64,000 nucleotides of DNA from the NCBI GenBank assembly GCA_012861695.1, contig JAAOOA010000452.1, forward strand, positions 175,001-239,000, in the 5' to 3' direction. The position numbers were made by a program, and so were the translations under genes. Shown piece after piece: positions 52,055 through 61,167 of the stretch; the stretch's first letter is position 1; every line of letters begins with the position of its first letter. The notes beneath the pieces are model-generated. The model did not search any database. It saw nothing but the letters and a program-made list of their open reading frames with translations, and was not told the origin of the DNA. The stretch is from Trematomus loennbergii (lineage: Eukaryota; Chordata; Actinopteri; Perciformes; Nototheniidae).

Positions 52055-52959
52055 GGGCGTCTGCAGGGAGGCACAGACAGCCTCTTCTCACCGTACACGG
52101 AGGGTTGGTCTGTTCTTCAGATCGCTGTTGGATCATCTCAAATCTCCCAGGAAGCTGATATGTGTCCATGGCGCTCACGTATTACCACTTGAGTCCCAGG
52201 ACTGGCGCCTCGTTCACACCTGGCTTTAACTTTAGACTCGGGAAAACGTACATAAGAGGAAGGATCTAAATATGGTACATGATCCTGGAGTATCCGGTAA
52301 CTCCGTGTGAACAAATCACACTTTCAGGAAACACATCATTTCTGTTGCACTGACCGACTGCAGGTGTTTGAGGATTATTGTTTCATGCCAAAAAGAGCAA
52401 TAATGTAGGATAGTTTGATCATTTGTGTGTTGCAATTTGTCCTCCATTAAGGAGGCCGACAGGTGCAAACGCACTATACCGGCCAGAAACTCTTCCATCA
52501 GGAGAAACACGCTGCAGCTTCAGAAAGTCTACTTTAATGTACATGTTTCTGTGTGTTTGTACAGACAGAGAGATCGAAATAACGTTTCCAACAATCCCGA
52601 ATACAAAATACAATAATACAAATATGTATAAAAATATATAAAATATGTATATCCTATATATATATATAAACCAACAGACACATTTACACATATGCACACA
52701 TTAAGATAAAACACAACATCAATATATACAAAATAACAAAAAACAGTCACTTCAATATCTTGGGAATGTACATCATGCAAGACTGTCCATAGCAGCGTAA
52801 AAAGAAAGGATGCAGATATAAAAACCCAAATGTTCCACATGAAGAAACATCTTCAGCAACACACGCAGCCTTTAGAGAACATTCAGCCACTTGAGGAGAC
52901 ATGGCAGCGTTTACTAAAAGCTGCAGAAACCAAACGCTGCAAATACAAAACGGTCCAGA
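52052..52959. other. Loop between the inverted arms
   Basis: AT-rich, with (TA)n-like text at 52,620-52,680. No reading frame with family features was found. Confidence 0.5.
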
Positions 52960-53312
52960 GCAACTGAAGTCCTTCCTGTCTCCTTCGTTCTGCACTAAAC
53001 TCCTCCACCCTCCTCCCGTCTGAATATTTTTCCGTACATCTTTTGTGTTTTTATTCTTTTGAAATAAAGGTTGTGTCTGGTTGGAATGTCCAATAATAAA
53101 ACTCAAGAGACAAAGCCCGAGCTGCAGCTTCAATGAAGATTTAGAAATAAATCTTCATTAAATCTCAATAAATCTGGTATTTCTATTCAATCCTTACGTC
53201 ATGTTCTCATAATGAAATGTTAGACTATTTTAAAGAGGCCCTATTCTGCTGTCTGCGGGGTTCCCTCTCCTGTAGTGTTGTATTGATGTTAGTGCATGTT
53301 AATGGTCTGCAG
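52960..53312 (-). repeat. Right arm of the large inverted repeat
   Basis: Reverse complement of the left arm at roughly 80 percent by eye, with several short indels. Its outer end merges into dispersed-element copy 4. Confidence 0.85.
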
Positions 53313-53540
53313 AGGCTAAAATCCCTCCCCTACCTGCCTGAAGCGCCTCAATTGAACTTTGTTTACTTCCTGAACATAGTGACATCACTATGAAACACTC
53401 GCTAGCGCTCCAATACATTGTACGTGATAGGTTGAGGGGCGGGACATCTCTAAGCTGGTTGACCAATCACAACAGAGCAGGCCAGCTAACCAATCAGAGC
53501 AAACTGGGCTCTGGTTTCAGACAGAGGGTGAAAAGAGTCC
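53231..53540 (+). mobile_element. CCAAT-bearing dispersed element, copy 4
   Basis: The most complete 5' end: taaagaggccctattctgct, then gggttccctctcctgtagtg, gttagtgcatgttaatggtc, then the gtgacatcac block, gggcgggacatctctaagct and two CCAAT boxes. It stops at gaaaagagtcc. Confidence 0.75.
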
Positions 53541-54033
53541 ATATTTATCACATTGGTGCTTTGAGCTACATGCTAACATCAGCATGCTAAATGCGCACAA
53601 TGACAATGCTAACATGCTAATGATTAGCAGGTATAAAGTTGACCATGTTCACCAACTAGGTTTAGCGTGTTAGCATGCTAGCATTTGCTGATCAAAATGA
53701 TAAACACAGAGAAAGTTCTGCAGGGATTTTGGTCATAGAAAAAAGTGTTGGATGCTTTCGTTCCTTAAATATAAATGTTTGGAAGGAGGGTCCTCTGGTG
53801 CAGCTAACCAGTACCTGGCTGGAGTGAGATTTTGATATCATGGGTTTAATTTGGTTTAATTACACATATGCGCACTAAATAACTGCTATCGTGTCAGCAG
53901 CGGGACCTTAGCATATATATAGGATATATATACAATATATACAAATACACAATAATGGACACAGACTATAAAGGGCACACAGTTTCATTCACTAATGAAA
54001 GTCAAACATGTTTGTTTCCACTGTTTTATTGTG
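53541..54033. other. Intergenic, with a gctaacatgctaa-type dispersed repeat
   Basis: 53,565-53,690 repeats catgctaacatgctaatg and its inverse gttagcatgctagcatttgc, a fold-back sequence common in fish. The rest is AT-rich with no feature. Confidence 0.5.
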
Positions 54034-54286
54034 TGCCTGTCACGATAAGCAATAATAATTGACTTATCGTACGATAAATAAAAATGAACTCCATAACTTT
54101 TCTGACCTCGATAAATGTCCATTTACATGAGGATGGGACTAGCAGTTTGAAAGGATGTACTTGAATTATTATATATTATCATTATGTCAGTGTCTAAAAT
54201 GGTCATACAACGGTGCCGACAAATTATCGTTTATCGCAATCATTTCCGGGAAAATGTATCCAACAAAATTAATTATCGTGAGAGGC
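54034..54286. mobile_element. Short TIR element
   Basis: The ends gcctgtcacgataa (54,034-54,047) and ttatcgtgagaggc (54,273-54,286) are inverted with one mismatch. A target duplication was not found. Confidence 0.55.
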
Positions 54287-54732
54287 CTATACATGAAACA
54301 CACACACACACACACATCTACAGACTTACTCCAAACTGCCAATATATTAATTAACACACTCTCACTCTCATATACTCTTTGACTCGATGTCGGCCTAGTA
54401 GAACAATAAGCAGCAGACTTTACTTTTTATCATTTCTACTGGATCTTAGATCTGCGCATACAGTGGTGGGGCTCAAGTCAGTATTTGCAATGTAATTACA
54501 TACACGCTCCCCCCGACAGTGAAACGCCACGCGTGAGGTTTAGATTATTTCCCTGTCTCAATCCAAATAGAACTGTATGAAATAAAAAGGCACATTTGTC
54601 TTGTAGTAAATAAAAAGGGCGACCTGGAGCCAATCCTGCAATTTCCCCACAGGTGAAAGAGTTGACATGCTGAAGACCCAACCCTGCAGGGGGGTCTGGG
54701 GGGATTCTCCCACAGGAGATTTTTTTAAATAC
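54287..54732. other. Intergenic sequence
   Basis: Begins with a short (CA)n tract. No gene or further repeat is seen. Confidence 0.5.
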
Positions 54733-55514
54733 TGTTAGAAATTAAAATCAATGTTAAACAGCATAATTCAGTCTAAAACATATCGTCAGTTTAAAGCTGT
54801 TTTATTGTGGAAAACCCCGGAAGTTCTCAGGAAATCAATGCCAAGCTTTTATTCTGAAAATCCTTTATCCGGTTAGCATGTGACTAATGTTACGTTTTCT
54901 GAATGTGAAGTGAAAATGACTTGGAGTGTTGCACACCAAAACCTACGGACTTTAACACTACATCTATAGACGTTAAGATATTATTACTGCTGAATATTAA
55001 ATGAAGGTACAGTTGATCATGGAGTGTTTACACATTACGTGAGTAGCTATGACGTCAGAGGGAGCTACCGTAAATGAGAACTGTGCCATAGAGGCGTTTT
55101 TAGGACTTCTAAACTAACGATTACAGCTGTTTATAAGGTATTAAATAGAAAGTCATCACAGAGATAAGGAGGAGAAAAGGCTTAAGGAAGTAGGCAGAGA
55201 ATACCAATGTCAAAATCATCTGTTCTCTCGCAATATCGAACCCACAGATGAGAAGGGCGGTCCCACTATCTGCACAGCGGGAGACAACGAGACGTGGATA
55301 AAAAGAGAGGACGGAAGACAACTCAGTCTCCTTTCTTCGCTGCAGCCTCCCTGAAGACAACACCGGCTTTGTCTCTCCATTACCCATGCTTGTTCTTTAA
55401 CCACGTTACTTAATTAAACTACCCATTTGAACCTTTTCAGAGACTCCATTAGTCTCGTTATTTTAAGCTCCTCTCCTGGGCGCGAGAACATCGAATACTT
55501 CAATAATACTAACA
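54733..55514 (+). mobile_element. Diverged LTR (copy A)
   Basis: Starts tgttagaaattaaaatcaat and ends actaaca, so TG..CA ends are kept. Blocks shared in order with LTR B include cataattcagtctaaaaca, ttttattctgaaaatccttt, gttagcatgtg, taacgttt-like text and a final cttttcag. A TATA-like gataaaaag lies at about 55,298. It is longer than copy B and no primer site follows. Confidence 0.65.
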
Positions 55515-56512
55515 TAAAATACACATTCTGGTACTCTCTTGAGAAGAACAATAAATAAATCTATTTCTACACATTTAAAAAAATGAATGCCATTTTAGTT
55601 TTGTGTGACTTTGTTCTGAAAGCTGAACCTGCTGCTCCTCACAGAGAGAAGAGGGAAGAGGCTGAATTACTTTACATTGTGGATAAGGGTGGATAGCCCC
55701 CATTGTTCTGTGTGTCCAAATGAAAGACAGCCCACACACCTATCAATCATCAAACCGTGGGGTCTTATTTCATTACGTGTTGATTTCTATCAACACATAA
55801 TGTTGTATCGATGTATAGAGATGTACTACAGCAAAAGTATTCTCCGTCGGGACTTCCTGCAACAACACCACGCCGTTATCGTGATTCTGATTGGCCAGAA
55901 GACATTATCAAAGATGTTCTATTGAGAAGACGATCACTACGTGACAAAAGTTTTAAAAACCGTTTCTAGTCTTCGGTATTCTTGTTTTTGGCGTGAGAAT
56001 AGTTTGGGCAGCGTGAGAGCGTGAGGTTGAGAGTGAAAGCGTGTGTCACACGCCAGATGCGTGAGAGTTGGCAACCCTGGTATTTTCTTCTGCCACATCG
56101 GTATCGTGTGGGTCAACACGCCGGGGTGAGTGTGTTTTCACAGTAACGAGACTCTGCAGCTTAACGAGATGATAAAACAAACCCGAGATAAGAAAGCCAG
56201 CATTAATCCCAGGATTTCCCCGCCGCAGTAGCTGGGAGTTTTCTGAGGGAGGACAGAGAGCGTTCACTCCAACTAAGATACATTTTCACTGCGTAGAAAC
56301 ACAATCCGTCATCTGCACCAATCAGCATTCTGGAGGATAAGAAATACTGATATACTCCAATCATTTATCGATTATCTGGATATTAAAGTCACTCAATTTA
56401 ACGCTGCTGATTTTTCCTTTTGCTTAAATCTAAACTAACACGTTAAGCATGAAAAATGTGTTACTCACATCAAAAATGTCCCCGTAAAGCATGTTCTCGC
56501 TTAGTTTGGTGC
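55515..56512. other. Sequence between LTR copies
   Basis: No gag, pol or env was recognised. Around 55,990-56,085 lies gcgtgagagcgtgaggttga and cgtgagagttggcaaccctg text that looks like another dispersed repeat. Confidence 0.4.
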
Positions 56513-56644
56513 TGTTAGAAATTAAAATCAATGTTTTATGGCATAATTTAGTCTAAAACATACCGTCAGTTTAAAAGCAGTCTTATGAAGAACTCATTGA
56601 TTTCAGTATTGTATTCACACCTTAAAAGGTGTGAAAGGAGGGAT
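56513..56644 (+). mobile_element. LTR start fragment plus polypurine tract (copy C)
   Basis: Repeats the first 65 bp or so of LTR B (tgttagaaattaaaatcaat onwards), then departs. It holds a 10-bp hairpin (ttcacacctt/aaggtgtgaa, 56,614-56,635) and the purine run aaaggagggat directly before LTR B. It fits the 3' end of a preceding proviral unit. Confidence 0.55.
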
Positions 56645-57175
56645 TGTTAGAAATTAAAATCAATGTTTTATGGCATAATTTAGTTTAAACATTCCGTCAG
56701 CTTAAAAGCAATTTTATTCTGAAAATCCTTCATTTCCGATTAGCATTAGCATGTGGCTAACGTTTTGAAACCGTGAATTGAAGGTGAAATGACATGTGAT
56801 GTTGTACACTAAACACACTGGGATTAGCACTCATTTATTGACGCTGAATAACGTTTATCAGGGAATGTTTAAATAACCACAGACACCAGAAGGATGTAAT
56901 TTAGCAACAAAAAAAGGCAGGAATTGCATTGGACCCGCCCCCCCGACGACGCTGGCCAATAGGAGAAGACCTCAGATGACAACAGGAAGACCAAGCCAAG
57001 AATCAGGAGTTCTGCTCCTGACCTGGGCTGACCAACACATGGGGAGAGTGTCTCTGCTTGCAATTTCATTTGTAAACCACCGCATCTTTTGTGTAATTAA
57101 ATGCTGTTAACTTTTATAAGCTTGCCTTGACTCTTTTCAGTCTCTCCTGCTCTCGGGGTTCAAGAATATCTAACA
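56645..57175 (+). mobile_element. LTR (copy B) of a retrovirus-like element
   Basis: 531 bp beginning tgttaga and ending tctaaca. It contains an inverted-CCAAT-type ggccaatagg at about 56,954 and attaaa at 57,096-57,101 as a polyadenylation signal. It is preceded by a purine tract and followed after one base by a primer-binding-like site, so it can serve as the 5' LTR of the gag-containing unit. Confidence 0.75.
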
Positions 57176-57176
57176 A

Positions 57177-57194
57177 TGGCAACCAACGAAGGGA
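57177..57194 (+). promoter_or_regulatory. Primer-binding site, tRNA-Arg-like
   Basis: tggcaaccaacgaaggga begins TGG one base after the LTR. It resembles the complement of the 3' end of a vertebrate tRNA-Arg whose T arm and acceptor read cccttcgtggtcg, with one substitution and one extra base. The tRNA assignment is from memory. Confidence 0.5.
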
Positions 57195-57197
57195 CTC

Positions 57198-58451
57198 TGA
57201 GACTGGAGAGTTGGAAGAGGAGAAGCTGCAGTTAACTAGCATCACACCAGGCTGCAGACAAAGGATTTTTTGCTGGGCCTAAACGAAAGGTGAGACGGTT
57301 ACCTGTTTAACTAAAAAACTGTCTACATTAGGTGCAAGCGTTGGTAGTGATTTGTAGATTGATCTGTGGTGTGATAGGTGATTGCGAGTGGTGCGGTTTT
57401 GTTTATAGTGTTTCTTCGGTGCCGCCCGATTAATGTGAATATTATATAGTATTAAGACCTTTGGGAAGGCACTATATGTGTTCTGTTTTGCACTGGACTG
57501 GTCCATTCATGTTAGTCTATATGTTTGATGTGTTAAACCGGTGTCTGGTTTAATAAAGTATATTTTTGTGTGATGTTCTAAGCCGGAAAGATTGTGTACA
57601 AGATTGGTATAAGATCAGCTTTTAAGGTCAGCATCTATAGAATTTAGAGCTAAGATAAATGAAGATTGTCTTGTTTGTATTGGAGTTTTTCAAGCAGTGT
57701 GGTTTTATCTGCATCACATGTTCCCATTGTTCCCCTCCCCTTCCCCCAGACATGAGGTTAATGCTATACTGCTAAGCTAGTTAGCTAGCCAGTTGGCATT
57801 ACTAGGTGGTGAAATAGTTTGAGAAAAGATACAACCGGTAACTACTGATTAAATACACAGGGATGGTGTAGATGAACATTGAGAGTAGATTAAGTTGTTT
57901 TTGTTTTTCATGCTTTTCAAAGAAAGTAATTTGAACTTTATTATTTGGGAAATAAACCGGAAGTAGGTTTATGAACCGGAAGTACTAGTTGATACATTTG
58001 AAAGGGTTAAAATAAAACAGCTCCCCTAGCGGACATAATAAGTATTACAGTTAATACATTCTTCACCACACACAGATAAAGATTACATGTGGTTTCTCTG
58101 ACTTGAAGTATTGTAGTTAACACATTTTATTACATTTGCATAATTTCATAAACTTCATAATACACTGTACACAGTTTACTTGGATTTTCACCATATTCCT
58201 ATTTTCATATTTCAAAGTCAAAACTATACACTGTTCATTTTTAAAAATTTCTGATTTTAAAATTTGCATATTTTCAAAATTTGAATTCGTTTTCCAATTC
58301 TGTTTTTTAAAAAAAAAAAAAAAAAATTACCAGATTTAAAGTTAAGTTCAGATGACATAGGATATCTTTATAAATAATACAAAGGTACTATTCAGAGGAT
58401 TAGTAATTCATTTTTGATAACTTAATAATATTATCCAAGTACTTAAGAAAC
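57198..58451. other. Leader of the retrovirus-like element
   Basis: No coding capacity. A run of A lies at 58,308-58,326. The leader is long compared with typical proviral leaders, so extra insertions are likely. Confidence 0.5.
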
Positions 58452-59037
58452 ATGTCACCAAAAGACACTAAGTTAAGAGCATTCACAATGCCAGGCTCAA
58501 CTGCAGATATTAAGGAGAGGGTAAACATCTGGTCAGATGCTATGACAGCTCCCAGTAAAAGACAGAAGACACAGAACCAATAGAGGAACTGTTCAAGCAG
58601 TGGCAAACGAGAGGATTGATTCCAGCAGATGATCAACCTGGACCAACGGAAGCCCATAGAAAAGCTGTAGTTGAATATGAGAATGCTGAATACCTACAAC
58701 AGCAAGAAGCATGGATCAAAGCCGGACGGCCCTCTTGGTATGGACCTGAAAAAATTGCTATGAACAGAGCTGAAAAAAGAAAAGGGAGAGTTACAAGACT
58801 GGTACTCTATCTGGAAGATGTCCGCCAAGGATTGACAAACAGCTTACATTGGTAGAAGCAGAAGATCTGCCAGTAAATGAAGACACAGCAGAAATAACAG
58901 AAGAGGCTCCAGTTATCCAAACTCCAAAGCAGTATCCAAGCCTGACCGAAGTGTCTCCTCCCGACATATCAGAGAACAACCCTTCTCACCAAGCTTCAAT
59001 TCAAGCCCCAAATGTGAAAGAATTGGCGTTGAGGTAA
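58452..59037 (+). pseudogene. gag, N-terminal (matrix-like) part, broken
   Basis: From ATG 58,452 a frame opens MSPKDTKLRAF and stops at 58,589. A second frame covers about 58,590-58,855, including WIKAGRPSWYGPEKIAMNRA and a basic RKGRVTRLVLYLEDVR. A third, Pro/Glu-rich, covers 58,849-59,037. The order fits a retroviral matrix followed by a proline-rich linker, but the frames do not join without shifts. No myristoylation Gly is at position 2. Lineage is inferred only from position ahead of the capsid. Confidence 0.55.
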
Positions 59038-59059
59038 GAATCCTATCCAGTGTCAACCA

Positions 59060-59455
59060 GCAAGCAGAACTGAATGGAAGCAGAACTCGGCAGAAGAATG
59101 GAAGCAGAACTCAACAGAAGAATGGAAGAACTCAGCAGAGAATGGAAGAACTCAACAGAAGAATGGAAGAACTCGCAGAAGAATGGAAGAACTCAGCAGA
59201 AGAATGGAAGAACTCACAGGAAGAAACTCACAGAAGAATGGAAGAACTCGCAGAAGAATGGAAGAACTCAGCAGAAGAATGGAAGCAGAACTCGGCAGAG
59301 GAATGGAAGCAGAACTCAACAGAAGAATGGAAGCAGAACTCGGCAGAAGAATGGAAGAACTCGGCAGAAGAATGGAAGAACTCGGCAGAAGAATGGAAGA
59401 ACTCGGCAGAAGAATGGAAGAACTCGGCAGAGGAATGGAAGAACTCAAAAGAAGA
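59060..59455. repeat. 21/24-bp coding minisatellite within gag
   Basis: Units gaagaatggaagaactcggc plus a (21 bp) and a longer variant with agc inserted (24 bp), about 18 copies. Period multiples of three keep the gag frame. Confidence 0.93.
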
Positions 59456-59776
59456 GAGGAAGAAAGACAAAGACAAGAACATGAAGAAAGAAAAAGATGG
59501 GAAAAAGAACAAGAGAAACAATTCCGAACTGGTTACTCTCCTGAAACAACACATACCGCAGAAGAAAGACGACGGGCAGATGAAGCCCATAATGACATTA
59601 TGGCAGAAAGAAAAAGGACAGAAGACGAAAGATTCCAAGACATGATGGCAGACAGACACCAGAGAGAAAGGAGAGAACAAGAAGAACAAAGAACTCAAAG
59701 ATGGGAAGACTCAAAGAACACGCCGAACAAACTACTCTCCAGACGAACAAAATTACAAAGGACAAGGACACGATGA
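59183..59776 (+). pseudogene. gag, coiled-coil part with heptad minisatellite
   Basis: The frame carries repeated seven-residue units of the type RRMEELG, then a long run rich in Glu, Arg and Lys (ERRRADEAHNDIM, then DRHQRERREQEEQRTQRW). Met and Leu sit at a/d spacing, a good parallel coiled coil. It uses the same phase as the capsid block at 59,816 but is closed by a stop at 59,774-59,776; the text between 59,725 and 59,815 looks shifted. The other two frames across the repeat are also open and are not preferred, because only this frame continues into the charged segment. Confidence 0.6.
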
Positions 59777-59815
59777 CAGCGACAGTGCACATTCTGTAAC
59801 CAGCAGACACTCAGT

Positions 59816-60844
59816 ATGTCCGGAAGACACAGCAACAACAGACCGGGCACTGTACATAGCGTCATGCCATTGATAGCGGCTGGAAGAGGAAGATTTGTCT
59901 ACCAACCATGGGCTCACAGGGACATGGAATCATTAGTGGCAAAGCTACCTCCACTCACCCAAGGAGGTCAGAAGTGGGTGAAAGATCTGGAGAAGTACAC
60001 TGGCCAAGACCACCTGTGCTTGGGAGACATGAGGGCACTGCTTAGACGGATAGAAGGCAGACTAGAGGCAAGAGCAGTAGATTTCATGGCCAAATGCACC
60101 AACTCTCCAGATGACACTTCATTCAACAAAATCAGGTCGAGCTATTGGGCTGCTATTCGTCACATCTACCCGACAACACGCAGTTTACATGCCCTCACCA
60201 GCCTGAAAAAAGAACCGGGGGAAGACATGCATACCTTCTTGAAGAGATGTGAAGGAGTGTGGGAGGACAGCACGGGAGAACGACATGATCTTTCTCCATC
60301 TGTTGAAATGTTGTGGAAGAACGCTGTCATTAAAGCCCTTCCCCCATCAGTGCAGGCATGCCTGGGAGACGTGGTGGGATTAGACACTAAACCCATTGAA
60401 GAATGGAGACAACATCTCATTCACCACGACATGAAATACCAGGCAACACAGAGGGAAAATGATGAAGACGACAAAATACTAGCTAGACTCTTGAAGATGC
60501 AAGTAGCTGAGAGAGATACCGAAGCTAATAAAAACAAGAAATCGACAAAGCAGATGGCCATACTAGCAGAGAAGGCAGGGCGAACACCTCCAACAGTTCA
60601 AACTCAGGAAGAACCAGAGAATCAAATGCAGAACCAACAAAGCGGAGGAGGAAGTTTCAGAGGAAGAGGTTTCCAAAATGGTGGCTGCTACACATGTGGT
60701 CAGACGTCACATTGGTCCAAAGATTGTCCACAAAACCAAGTTCAGCAGACACCTGTGTATCTTCCTACCAAAGTACAGCCACAAGCACCACAGTATCTTC
60801 AACAGCAAACACCTGTGTATCTGCTTCATATGAGGAGATTGTAG
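59816..60844 (+). pseudogene. gag, capsid and nucleocapsid part
   Basis: A 342-codon frame. It has a capsid-like helical region (GQKWVKDLEKYTG, IRSSYWAAIRHIYP), a major-homology-like segment (KKEPGEDMHTFLKRCEGVWE at about 60,207-60,266), and one CCHC zinc knuckle at 60,686-60,727 spaced C-x2-C-x4-H-x4-C after a Gly/Arg/Gln-rich linker. One knuckle and an uncleaved charged stretch before it resemble gamma- or epsilon-like gag more than lentiviral gag. The frame lacks its upstream start because of the breaks before it and ends in a Gln/Pro-rich tail. No protease or reverse transcriptase follows. Confidence 0.75.
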
Positions 60845-60936
60845 ACATTTGGCCAGAGATTGCCCCACTCAGCAATATCCACCACAATGTAGCCCCTCAC
60901 AATACAGAGGAGAAACAGTGTTAGATATTAGGAAAA

Positions 60937-61167
60937 TTGAGGGAAGCATATGCCAGGTCCATGATGAATATTTCTGTTGGATCAGGTGATTGGGTAAATG
61001 TAAAAATCCACAAGATGAACTCGTTGCAACCTGTATGGAGTGGACCATGGGAAGTTGTAGAACGCACTGCAGATGCACTCCGGATCAGAGTTAACAAAGG
61101 AACATGTTGGCACCCTCTTACACATTGTGTAGCCGTACCACATTTCCTGAAACGGCACGGCAGTTAG
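60937..61167 (+). pseudogene. Integrase C-terminal tail
   Basis: Reads SVGSGDWVNVKIHKM, then LQPVWSGPWEVVERTADALR and a WHPLTHCVAVPHF end. The GDWV .. P.W.GP..V....AL.. pattern is the SH3-like C-terminal domain of gammaretrovirus-type and related integrases. Only about 70 residues remain. Protease, reverse transcriptase, RNase H and the integrase core are missing between 60,844 and here, so the element cannot move by itself. Confidence 0.7.

Noticed and set aside
51698..52192. His/Thr and Cys/Val frames over the (CA)n tract
   Set aside because: Translation of a dinucleotide repeat in both directions.
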